This document shows, one piece after another, positions 1 through 4,976 of a stretch of 5,801 nucleotides of DNA. Positions within the stretch are counted from its first letter, which is position 1, and each line of letters begins with the position of its first letter. Location: positions 1-5,801 of the forward strand of contig JAUSPR010000243.1 in the NCBI GenBank assembly GCA_030655715.1. The letters run 5' to 3'. The translations under genes were made by a program, and so were the position numbers. Origin of the DNA: Thermoplasmata archaeon. GTDB lineage: Archaea; Thermoplasmatota; Thermoplasmata; SG8-5. The notes beneath the pieces are model-generated. The model saw nothing but the letters and a program-made list of their open reading frames with translations. It ran no database searches and was not told where the DNA came from.

Positions 1-130
1 ATCCAAAGTCCTGATGGACATTTGGAACTATGTCGAGGTGTGGTTTTAGGCAGTATTGGAACGTGCGTTCCAAACGTTTTTAGCCGGTATCGGAACTCTG
101 GTTCCGAGTTCTGATTGAAAATGTTCCGAA
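1..130. repeat. Hairpin repeat array I (left edge)
   Basis: Three imperfect or perfect palindromes lie in series. CCAAAGTCC (3-11) pairs with GGAC-A-TTTGG (16-25) around a TGAT loop. TTGGAACG (56-63) pairs perfectly with CGTTCCAA (66-73). TCGGAAC (90-96) pairs perfectly with GTTCCGA (101-107). The second and third are each preceded by a linker of the form TTTTAnnCnGTAT (45-55 and 78-90). The sequence that follows (108-141) is almost the same as that after the last hairpin of array III (3349-3383). The array is cut by the window edge, so its full length is unknown. Its function is unknown. It lies 3' of a minus-strand coding remnant, as the other arrays lie 3' of module copies. Confidence 0.8.
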
Positions 131-141
131 CTGCATTCAAC

Positions 142-270
142 TTATTCTTTCCCGGCCTCGTCCTTGTTCTCAATAATATCCTGGCGCCTGTCGATGCGCT
201 CCAGGGTTTTGGGGGGGTGGCCCCGGCTTATTCTTCCCCGAACCTGGCCAGGACAGGGTCACGCCCGGGC
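142..270 (-). pseudogene. Decayed C-terminal coding remnant, possible fourth module tail
   Basis: Read on the minus strand, one frame ends at a TAA (144-142) after a charged tail, KTLERIDRRQDIIENKDEAGKE. A neighbouring frame immediately upstream gives a plausible segment, DPVLARFGEE, followed by a stop and then AGATPP. The two join only across a run of seven G/C bases near 211-217 and a stop codon, so at least two lesions are needed to restore one reading frame. No start codon is present. The DNA around the stop (TGCATTCAAC then TTATTCTTTCC) matches the 3' ends of module copies 2 and 3, which also end in Lys-Glu. This is probably the worn 3' end of a related gene. The protein similarity itself is weak. 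Confidence 0.35.
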
Positions 271-277
271 GCCTACT

Positions 278-919
278 TCATTTCCATAACTTTGCCAATG
301 TAAAATTCACCTTGTTGGATTCGAAAAACGAAATAATGTCCTTTGATTTTTCAAGAGTTATCAGAATTACACCCGGGGCAATGTAGACAGTCCTGTTGTT
401 CACATCTATGTTCGCACCGTATTTCGATTCGAACAGAAAACGCTGGACCTTCTTTTTTATCTGAGTGCTCAATCCTGAAAAGGAGTAGGAAATCAAAGCG
501 TACGGAGTCATGTTGGCAGCGGGAGATGCCACAATTTCCGGCCTGGCGAACAGAACACTTCCGTCCTTCACGGCCTCCCAGAGAAAATATGAATCTTCCT
601 CTCCAGTATAAATGATAGGAGAGAAATTTATTTGTAAACCATGGGCAATTTCAATACTGCGTAATATCCTTGTAACCTCTTCACTCAGCTGCCGGGCGTC
701 TGAATCCTTCATCGGAACTATCATAATATCTATATCGCTTTTTGAAGATGCGTCCCCCCGCACTATTGAACCAAAGATAATTACAGCCCCGATGTCGGCA
801 ACCTCGGATAATCTTTCCTTCAGGGTCACGATAACATGCGGTGGGAGGTATCGGGAATCCAGGTTTGGCAATCCCAGTATTGTGCTGAGTTGTGTTTCTT
901 TCCAGTTTATTTGCTCCAT
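278..919 (-). CDS. Nucleotidyltransferase-domain protein (NT partner of HEPN)
   Basis: A 213-residue protein with a polymerase-beta-type nucleotidyltransferase core. The signature G50-S51-x(10)-D62-I-D64 sits in GSIVRGDASSKSDIDIMIV, after an amphipathic N-terminal helix. The third acidic residue of the fold, normally in a later strand as hDh, appears to be Asn98 in LQINFSPI. Residues ~138-213 (PYALISYSFSGLS... ending TLAKLW) form a C-terminal extension of a kind I associate with archaeal stand-alone nucleotidyltransferases; that match is from memory. The ATG at 919 overlaps the HEPN stop by 13 nt and has a GGAGG at 934-930, so translation is probably coupled to HEPN. In known HEPN-MNT pairs the NT protein is the antitoxin and can AMP-ylate the HEPN toxin. 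Whether this copy is catalytic is uncertain. A DNA repair or antibiotic-modifying role is less likely given the operon. Confidence 0.85.
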   Translation of the reverse strand: MEQINWKETQLSTILGLPNLDSRYLPPHVIVTLKERLSEVADIGAVIIFGSIVRGDASSKSDIDIMIVPMKDSDARQLSEEVTRILRSIEIAHGLQINFSPIIYTGEEDSYFLWEAVKDGSVLFARPEIVASPAANMTPYALISYSFSGLSTQIKKKVQRFLFESKYGANIDVNNRTVYIAPGVILITLEKSKDIISFFESNKVNFTLAKLWK

Positions 920-1245
920 ATCTTAATCGCCTCCAGATTCAGCAGGGCACTCTCCACAAGCTCGCAATTCCATGATGCTCCGTAAACCGCACGCACCCTC
1001 ACCGATTCCAGATCCTGGTATGCCTGCCATATCCCGTATTCCTTTTTCTCCCTCAGGAACTTCTTCTGCATGCCGTGCCCGTCGATGTCCTGCCCATACC
1101 TGATATTGATGCCATAGGCTAAGTAGTGGACAGCGGCATTGAACACATCCTCCACCACCGAAGGCACTTCGTCCTCGGTGCCGTCCCATTTTCGCGCTCT
1201 GCGTTCAAACGCTTCGGCTTTCTGCAGATGTCCCTCGGGCTTCAT
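907..1245 (-). CDS. HEPN-domain protein, probable toxin-like partner of the NT gene
   Basis: A 112-residue, mostly helical protein. The arrangement is helix-rich N-terminus (HLQKAEAFERRA), a central helix DVFNAAVHYLAYGINI (33-48), a loop with His57 (DIDGHG), and a C-terminal helix containing R83-V-R85-A-V-Y88-G. This fits the HEPN layout. The usual RNase motif R-x(4)-H of HepT-type toxins is here R-x(4)-Y, as in the HEPN branch whose signature reads R-x-x-A-D-Y (COG1895/COG2250-like, from memory). It may therefore not be an RNase, and may instead act as a nucleotide-binding or scaffold subunit of the NT enzyme. It is the first gene of a two-gene operon, overlapping NT by 13 nt. The ATG at 1245 is supported by a TATA box 27 nt upstream. 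Confidence 0.75.
   Translation of the reverse strand: MKPEGHLQKAEAFERRARKWDGTEDEVPSVVEDVFNAAVHYLAYGINIRYGQDIDGHGMQKKFLREKKEYGIWQAYQDLESVRVRAVYGASWNCELVESALLNLEAIKIWSK
930..934 (-). promoter_or_regulatory. Shine-Dalgarno of the internal NT gene
   Basis: GGAGG on the minus strand lies 10 nt before the ATG at 919, inside the last codons of the HEPN gene. It is the only gene start in the window with a clear SD. That fits its position as the second gene of a transcript whose first gene is leaderless. Confidence 0.6.
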
Positions 1246-1268
1246 TATGTCTCTATAGGGACAGGTAG

Positions 1269-1276
1269 TATTTAAA
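1269..1276 (-). promoter_or_regulatory. TATA box of the HEPN-NT operon
   Basis: TTTAAATA on the minus strand is centred about 27 nt upstream of the HEPN ATG (1245), the spacing expected for a leaderless archaeal transcript. An additional A/T-rich stretch (ATATAAAG, 1283-1276) overlaps it. Confidence 0.65.
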
Positions 1277-1314
1277 CTTTATATGCAAATGTCTATGGGG
1301 GGACAGATTATTAT

Positions 1315-1334
1315 AACGAGGTAATCACCTCGTT
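1315..1334. repeat. 8-bp perfect inverted repeat upstream of the HEPN-NT promoter
   Basis: AACGAGGT (1315-1322) and ACCTCGTT (1327-1334) form a perfect 8-bp dyad around AATC. It is about 40-60 bp upstream of the TATA box. Its sequence is unrelated to the hairpin arrays, so it is more likely an operator for a dimeric regulator or a terminator element than another array unit. Confidence 0.55.
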
Positions 1335-1385
1335 TGCCAAGTTATATCTGTGGTGGCCATGGACGGTGCCAACAGCATCGAGGAC

Positions 1386-1490
1386 TTTTATCTGGCATCC
1401 AAACCCTTCGGGATTTGGTTTTATTCGGTATTGGAACACTTGTTCCAAACGTTTTTAATCGGTATCCAAAGTCCTGATGGATTTGGAACG
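1386..1490. repeat. Hairpin repeat array II, 33-34 bp period
   Basis: Three tandem units each begin with TTTTA-n2-3-GG(C/T)AT, starting near 1386, 1419 and 1453, and each continues into a hairpin. These are CCAAACCC (1399-1406) with GGGATTTGG (1410-1418); a perfect TTGGAACA (1431-1438) with TGTTCCAA (1441-1448); and CCAAAGTCC (1466-1474) with GGATTTGG (1479-1486). The period is 33-34 bp. The arms differ between units but stay complementary, so the fold rather than the exact sequence appears to be kept. The array ends a few bases before the 3' end of module copy 1. No open reading frame in 1246-1500 looks convincing. Confidence 0.85.
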
Positions 1491-1502
1491 ACGGGGGTGC
1501 AT

Positions 1503-1750
1503 TCAACACAACAACTCTTTCTTCTTCCTGACAAGCTTCCGGATGGCAGTTTCCTTGTCTTCCTTGTCGGCCCAATCACCTCGGCCCCGAACCAGGACAG
1601 CGTGCCGTCCTCTTCCTCGCGGACCTCGTCCGGCCGCACTTTGATGACATTGTCCACGTCCGCCTGGAGCGACGTGGTCTTGGTGACCCCGATGACAATG
1701 CCCGCGTAGGTGCAGGTATATCTCCATCTGGTGCCGCCCTTGGGGGGTGT
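1503..1750 (-). pseudogene. Module copy 1 (frameshifted)
   Basis: Read on the minus strand from 1750, this encodes TPPKGGTRWRYTCTYAG, then IVIGVTKTTSLQADVDNVIK and VRPDEVREEEDGTLSWFGAEVI. The continuation homologous to copies 2 and 3 (ADKEDKETAIRKLVRKKKE) is in another frame, because four bases are missing near 1574-1578 compared with copy 2. The shifted-back frame ends at TGA 1505-1503. The open frame itself reads through to 1421 with unnatural sequence. A GTG at 1867 inside the ATPase 3' end could open the frame, giving 148 codons, but the 39 residues before the module look like read-through of spacer DNA. It is most likely an untranslated relic or recombination substrate. Confidence 0.6.
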
Positions 1751-1956
1751 GATGGGGGCTCGAAACAGAGGAAGATTGTGTGAAACGCGGTATGGGAGAG
1801 GACGGTTTGTAAGCAATAATTTTGTGGAGAAAACGGAACTGACTACTTTGCCTGTTCCAGAAGCCACTTCCAGAGCGGGACGAATCTCACTTTATTTCCT
1901 TCCAAGCGTTCCTCGCTTTCGTAATCCCACGTGATTACCAGCAGGTTCTTGCATCT
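1705..1956. repeat. Long direct repeat, left copy (ATPase 3' end + spacer + module 5' end)
   Basis: Compared base by base with 5174-5425, this 252-bp tract has only three differences (positions 1727, 1821, 1917). It spans the last 114 nt of the ATPase gene, the 92-nt spacer and the first ~46 nt of the module. Similarity drops sharply at 1957 on one side and 1704 on the other. The spacer is as well kept as the coding parts, which points to recent duplication or gene conversion rather than protein-level selection. Confidence 0.9.
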
Positions 1957-3114
1957 GAGAGTTTTCGAGCCAGTGTGAAGAGAAGTGAGCTCTCTTGCCG
2001 GTATTTCCAGTCGGTCACTGGCATAAGTCACTTGAACGAGTTGCTGGACTTCCGAACCGTTCTTGAGGATGAAATCAACTTCTCTCTGTTGGTGATCCTT
2101 CCAGTAATAGACTTCCAAATCATGCATGAGTGCCTTTTTCCGCTGAAGCTCAATGGCCACAATGTTTTCCATTGCCCTGCCGATGCCCTCGGTGAATCTG
2201 AATCCGACAGTCCTGGCGAGTCCAATGTCAACACAGTACACCTTTTTGGGCGCAAGTACTTGCCGTTTGAAACTAAAATCGAACCTGTCCAGCTTGAAAA
2301 AAAGATATGACTGTTCCAAGTATGCGAACCAATTCGACACGGTAGAAACATGACCTACCTCGAATTGTTCAGCCAATCTGGAATATGACGTTTCTCCACA
2401 GATATTGGTCGCTAGATGTTTTGCCAGGTGTCTCAGAGTTTCGGCCTTGCGCATCTTATGGCGCTGGAGAATATCCCTTGAAATGATGTCATTATAGATT
2501 CCACGCAGGATATCGCGTCCGAATGCCTGGACCTCAGGAAATCCTCCGGTTTCCATGTATTTGTCAAGGAGGTTAATGACCTGCGCGTTTTCGAATGTGG
2601 TCAACGCTTCTCCTTCGGGATGATCCTTGCTCACCGCGAACTCCCTGAATGAATAAGGGAACATGGTAATGTCAATATGTCTGCCCGTGAGGCTCGTCGC
2701 CATTTCGCCCGAAAGCAGCTTTGAGTTGCTCCCAGTGACTATAACTCTCTTTGTTCTCCTGAGCCGGTTTGCAAAAAGCTCCCATCCAGGCACTTTCTGA
2801 ATTTCGTCCAGAATGATAAAATCTATCTTCCCATGAAGGTCGTAAAGTGCCTGCAGCAGGTCATCCAGATCCTTTGTTTTGACATCGAACAGGCGTTCAT
2901 CGTCAAAATTTATGTATCCGAAATTGTATCCTTTCGCCAGCATGTGAGAGAAGATCGATTTTCCGCAGCGCCTCACACCCAGGACCGCGAGCACGTTGGG
3001 AGCCGAAAGGGCACTCTTTCCGGTTGGAAGTGCCTCCCTCGGGACAAGCCTGGACCTGGACTCGATATCCTCCAGTTCCTCCAGTTGCTCAGCCACCACC
3101 CGTTTGAAATTCAT
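1843..3114 (-). CDS. AAA-family ATPase with DUF4143-type C-terminus
   Basis: A complete 423-residue protein of the large archaeal and bacterial family of stand-alone ATPases. The Walker A is GVRRCGKS (46-53). The Walker B is DFIILDEIQKVPGW (98-111) with the D103-E104 pair. A sensor region TGSNSKLLSGEMATSLTGR (127-145) follows, then the family motif GGFPE (190-194). A helical, probably winged-helix segment spans ~225-275. The C-terminal DUF4143 part has a nuclease-like REVDFILKNG (344-353) with VQVTYA where related proteins carry a D...ExK nuclease pattern, so it is probably not a canonical nuclease. These genes are usually single, horizontally spread and of unknown cellular role. The ATG at 3114 is chosen because an A/T box lies 24-25 nt upstream. 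The 3' third is highly similar to the second ATPase at 5312-5801. Confidence 0.92.
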   Translation of the reverse strand: MNFKRVVAEQLEELEDIESRSRLVPREALPTGKSALSAPNVLAVLGVRRCGKSIFSHMLAKGYNFGYINFDDERLFDVKTKDLDDLLQALYDLHGKIDFIILDEIQKVPGWELFANRLRRTKRVIVTGSNSKLLSGEMATSLTGRHIDITMFPYSFREFAVSKDHPEGEALTTFENAQVINLLDKYMETGGFPEVQAFGRDILRGIYNDIISRDILQRHKMRKAETLRHLAKHLATNICGETSYSRLAEQFEVGHVSTVSNWFAYLEQSYLFFKLDRFDFSFKRQVLAPKKVYCVDIGLARTVGFRFTEGIGRAMENIVAIELQRKKALMHDLEVYYWKDHQQREVDFILKNGSEVQQLVQVTYASDRLEIPARELTSLHTGSKTLRCKNLLVITWDYESEERLEGNKVRFVPLWKWLLEQAK

Positions 3115-3133
3115 AATACAGTATTAGATAGGA

Positions 3134-3143
3134 ATTATATAAT
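3134..3143 (-). promoter_or_regulatory. TATA box of ATPase 1
   Basis: The self-complementary A/T block ATTATATAAT is centred 24-25 nt upstream of the ATG at 3114, giving a leaderless start. Being a palindrome it could work in either direction, but no plausible plus-strand gene follows it. Confidence 0.6.
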
Positions 3144-3187
3144 GCTTTCTAGTATGATAGAAAGGATTCGTGAAAAGTGACGCCCCG

Positions 3188-3375
3188 GCTTTATTCGGCA
3201 TTGGAACATTCGTTCCAAACGGTTTTAGTCGGCATCCAATTTTATCTCTATCCAAAGTCCTTTATTCGGCATCCAAACCCTGAGGGGATTTGGAACTACG
3301 TGCAATCTGAGGACATTTGGTTTTATCGGTATCGGAACTTGGTTCCGAGTTCTGATTGAAAATGTCCCGAACTGC
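3188..3375. repeat. Hairpin repeat array III
   Basis: This is the longest array, with at least three intact hairpins and several half units. TTGGAAC (3201-3207) pairs with GTTCCAA (3212-3218). CCAAACCC (3273-3280) pairs with GGGATTTGG (3285-3293). TCGGAAC (3332-3338) pairs perfectly with GTTCCGA (3342-3348). Each hairpin is preceded by TTTA-TCGG(C/T)AT, and the same linker also precedes a half unit at 3222-3239. A right-half unit (GGACATTTGG, 3311-3320) has lost its partner. The array runs from the ATPase 1 promoter side to the 3' end of module copy 2. The last ~55 bp closely match array I (90-140). Confidence 0.85.
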
Positions 3376-3386
3376 ATTCAACACAA

Positions 3387-3797
3387 CTATTCTTTCCTGG
3401 TCTTGACAAGCTTCCGTATCTTCGCCTCGGAGTCCTCTTTGTCGGCCAGCTCGATGACTGTCGCTTCAGACCATGTAAGCGTTCCATCGGCCTCCTCGCG
3501 TATTTCGTCCGGCCGCACTTTGATGACGGTGCCGACGTCCACCTGGAGGTCGGTGGTCTTGGTGACTCCGATGACATTGCCCGCGTAGGTGCAGGTATAT
3601 CTCCACCTGGTGCCGCCCTTGGGAGGCGTGAACTGCTTTGCCTCGCTGACAGTGACATTGATGGTCTTTTTGCGGCGCTTCAGCGGCAGAACCAGAATTA
3701 TCGGGACGATGATGAACGGGAGAAGGCTGGTGGGTGTGTCGGACTCGTCCGCGGGAAACGTTGGCGGATGACCGGGAATGGAAAGAACGGAGCGCAC
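3387..3797 (-). CDS. Module copy 2: transmembrane segment plus C-terminal module, probably 5'-truncated
   Basis: An open frame of 136 residues from a GTG at 3797, with an in-frame TAG directly before it. Residues 1-22 are Pro/Thr/Asp-rich. SLLPFIIVPIILVLPL (24-39) is a membrane segment followed by KRRKK, which by the positive-inside rule puts the N-terminus outside and the C-terminus in the cytoplasm. Residues 57-136 are the module. A Thr/Pro-rich stretch before a terminal membrane anchor is typical of the stalk end of archaeal surface proteins. This is therefore probably the last exposed piece of a larger protein whose 5' part was lost near 3797, where the divergent MNT promoter now lies. 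The module, with VGTVIKVRP and DGTLTW, resembles a small beta-barrel such as an OB-fold; this is a weak inference. Expression is doubtful. Confidence 0.45.
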   Translation of the reverse strand: MRSVLSIPGHPPTFPADESDTPTSLLPFIIVPIILVLPLKRRKKTINVTVSEAKQFTPPKGGTRWRYTCTYAGNVIGVTKTTDLQVDVGTVIKVRPDEIREEADGTLTWSEATVIELADKEDSEAKIRKLVKTRKE

Positions 3798-3806
3798 CTA
3801 TCCCCA

Positions 3807-3816
3807 TATTTATATA
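3807..3816 (+). promoter_or_regulatory. TATA box of the MNT gene
   Basis: The A/T block TATTTATATA is centred about 20 nt before the ATG at 3832 and about 29 nt before the ATG at 3841. The second spacing fits a leaderless transcript better, which favours the 3841 start. The same block reads TATATAAATA on the other strand, but it is too close to the GTG at 3797 for a normal promoter of the module gene. Confidence 0.6.
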
Positions 3817-3840
3817 CGCGAAAACGCCTATATGCCATCG

Positions 3841-4137
3841 ATGAAAGCAAGCGGTCTCGATTCAATCAAATTGACTCTTAAGAATCGCAAGCCTATGCTG
3901 AAACGCAAGTACAAGGTCAGCAGAATAGGCATATTCGGGTCGTTCGCCCGGGGCGAGCAAAAGCGCGCCAGCGATGTGGATGTGCTCGTGGAACTGTCAG
4001 AACCCATCGGCCTGGATATAATTGCGCTGAAAGATTACTTGGAGAAAGCGCTGGGGCGCGAGGTCGATCTGGTCACCGTCAAGGCCCTGAAAGCGAAGAT
4101 GCGTGATGGGATATTGGCGGAGGTCGTTTACGTTTGA
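3841..4137 (+). CDS. MNT-type minimal nucleotidyltransferase (MntA-like antitoxin)
   Basis: 98 residues from the ATG at 3841 (101 from 3832). The open frame begins upstream at 3778, but its first 18 codons overlap the promoter and are not convincing. The protein has the standard MNT layout: helix KRKYKVSRIGIFG, signature G33-S34-FARGEQKRAS-D45-V-D47, and a third acidic residue D76 in REVDLVT. All three metal-binding acids are present, so it should be active. MntA-type proteins AMP-ylate a tyrosine next to the active site of the HepT RNase toxin and so neutralise it. Here the gene ends VVYV-stop, the usual end for this family, but no intact HepT follows. It is transcribed divergently from module copy 2. 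Confidence 0.88.
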   Translation: MKASGLDSIKLTLKNRKPMLKRKYKVSRIGIFGSFARGEQKRASDVDVLVELSEPIGLDIIALKDYLEKALGREVDLVTVKALKAKMRDGILAEVVYV

Positions 4138-4169
4138 GCGAACGGTCAATCTTTTCTTACTGCCTTTAG
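4134..4169 (+). pseudogene. Possible relic of the HepT start, fused out after 11 codons
   Basis: HepT genes commonly overlap the MNT stop by four bases (ATGA). Here the equivalent position reads TTGA. The frame opened by TTG gives Leu(Met)-Ser-Glu-Arg and stops after 11 codons at TAG 4167-4169. The start of the match fits the expected overlap and an N-terminal MSER is common in such proteins, but only four residues support it. Confidence 0.3.
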
Positions 4170-4258
4170 GCGTGGGCGCCTCCCTTGTGAAGTACGTAGC
4201 AGAGTACAATGCCAAGGACGATAACGATTCCCCCTTTACAAATTGTCGAACGATTACG

Positions 4259-4267
4259 TTTAAATAT
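4259..4267 (+). promoter_or_regulatory. TATA box of the Fic/Doc-like gene
   Basis: TTTAAATAT is centred 28 nt before the ATG at 4291, a leaderless layout identical to that of the HEPN operon. Between the HepT relic and this box (4170-4258) there is only a short open frame from a GTG at 4172 to a TAA at 4282, with no recognisable similarity. Confidence 0.7.
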
Positions 4268-4290
4268 CTCCGTACTGCTTAATCTTCTGT

Positions 4291-4851
4291 ATGGCAAAAC
4301 GCGAAGAGAAAGCCGGAATTATCCTCAGAAGAACTTATCTGAAAATACATAATATCATATGCGACAGGATAGAGCAGATAACCGGCCAGAGGCCCAAAGA
4401 TTACAAAAAAATGGACACCAGGGTTCTTATTCGATTTTTCAATGGCCTTGAAAGAAAGCAGATGGACGGTTTTGAGTTCATGACCTATGTTCTTTCGACG
4501 CTTATCGTGGAACAGGCATTGCCGAACACGAACCACAGATCAACCCTGTCATTCGTCGCCGTGTGGTTGGACACGGCAGGCTTCGGTTTCAAATTCGAGC
4601 TGGAGAAGCATGACCGGCGAATGACCCAGTACATCCTTGATTCAAAAGTAATAATCGAAAATCGCGGAACGGACAAGAGGTACCGGGTGAACCATCTGAA
4701 AATCACCAGGGAGTTCCTGATGGAATTCCTGGGCAAAGCTCAATCTGGGAGATTGGGAAGTATCTCTTCCATCTTGCTCATAACATCCTTCAGCGATTCC
4801 TCGAAGGACTTCGGTTTCTTGACAGACGGTTCCGACATGAATGATGAATAG
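4291..4851 (+). CDS. Fic/Doc-like protein with a degenerate active-site motif
   Basis: A 186-residue, largely helical protein. The recognisable part is Q75-A-L-P-N-T-N81-H-R83-S-T (75-85) between two helices, followed by AVWLDTAGFGF (90-100). This matches the spacing of the Fic/Doc motif H-P-F-x-(D/E)-x-N-(G/K)-(R/K), with Gln in place of the catalytic His and Asn79 in place of the Asp/Glu. Fic/Doc enzymes transfer AMP or phosphate to target proteins. Without the His this copy may be inactive or regulatory. Residues ~103-147 are charged and helical, without a known match. The tail after ~150 is Ser-rich and coincides with an antisense ORF (4740-4838), so the conserved domain may end before it. 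The assignment rests on one motif; an unknown helical protein is the alternative. The start is supported by the TATA box 28 nt upstream. Confidence 0.5.
   Translation: MAKREEKAGIILRRTYLKIHNIICDRIEQITGQRPKDYKKMDTRVLIRFFNGLERKQMDGFEFMTYVLSTLIVEQALPNTNHRSTLSFVAVWLDTAGFGFKFELEKHDRRMTQYILDSKVIIENRGTDKRYRVNHLKITREFLMEFLGKAQSGRLGSISSILLITSFSDSSKDFGFLTDGSDMNDE
4740..4838 (-). CDS. Small 32-residue protein nested antisense in the Fic-like gene
   Basis: An ATG at 4838 opens 32 codons to a TGA at 4742-4740. The product is highly charged, with one predicted amphipathic helix (KSFEESLKDVMSKMEEIL, residues 10-27) and a Pro-Asn end (PNLPD). The composition looks protein-like, and a TATA box lies 28 nt upstream (4870-4862), as for the larger genes here. 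It lies wholly inside the 3' end of the plus-strand Fic-like frame. It could be a small antitoxin or regulator of the convergent gene, or an unrelated small protein; no family is recognised. The FEESL helix recalls the small subunit of exonuclease VII, but it is far too short for that. Confidence 0.5.
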   Translation of the reverse strand: MSEPSVKKPKSFEESLKDVMSKMEEILPNLPD

Positions 4852-4861
4852 GCGCGAGGCA

Positions 4862-4870
4862 GTATATAAA
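4862..4870 (-). promoter_or_regulatory. TATA box of the nested small gene
   Basis: TTTATATAC on the minus strand is centred 28 nt before the ATG at 4838. No other minus-strand start would be served by it at this distance, so it is the main support for the small gene. The interval 4871-4960 shows no further gene or hairpin unit. Confidence 0.6.
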
Positions 4871-4976
4871 CATAGCGAATCTCCGATACCAGGCTGCACG
4901 TATGTTCTGAAATTACAACGCGAAGGATGAATTGAATGCGCCGTTTTCAACATGCTTAAAGTTGCGTTCAACACAA

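Noticed and set aside
115..303. 62-codon plus-strand open frame
   Set aside because: It covers the hairpin array end and the decayed minus-strand remnant, has no promoter, and its hydrophobic start is the complement of charged minus-strand codons.
1350..1450. Plus-strand gene starting MVAMDGANSIEDFYL
   Set aside because: Only the first ~15 residues look protein-like; the frame then runs through the hairpin array and the antisense of module copy 1.
1431..1457. Intrinsic terminators (hairpin followed by a T run on the plus strand)
   Set aside because: No plus-strand gene ends upstream of arrays II or III, and on the minus strand, where the genes lie, the hairpins are not followed by T runs.
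1386..1490. CRISPR array (33-34 bp period)
   Set aside because: The units abut without unique spacers, the hairpins differ between units, and no cas gene is present.
1..3375. Integron attC sites between gene cassettes
   Set aside because: The arms (TTGGAAC/GTTCCAA) do not match the RYYYAAC/GTTRRRY core sites, and no integron integrase is visible in the window.
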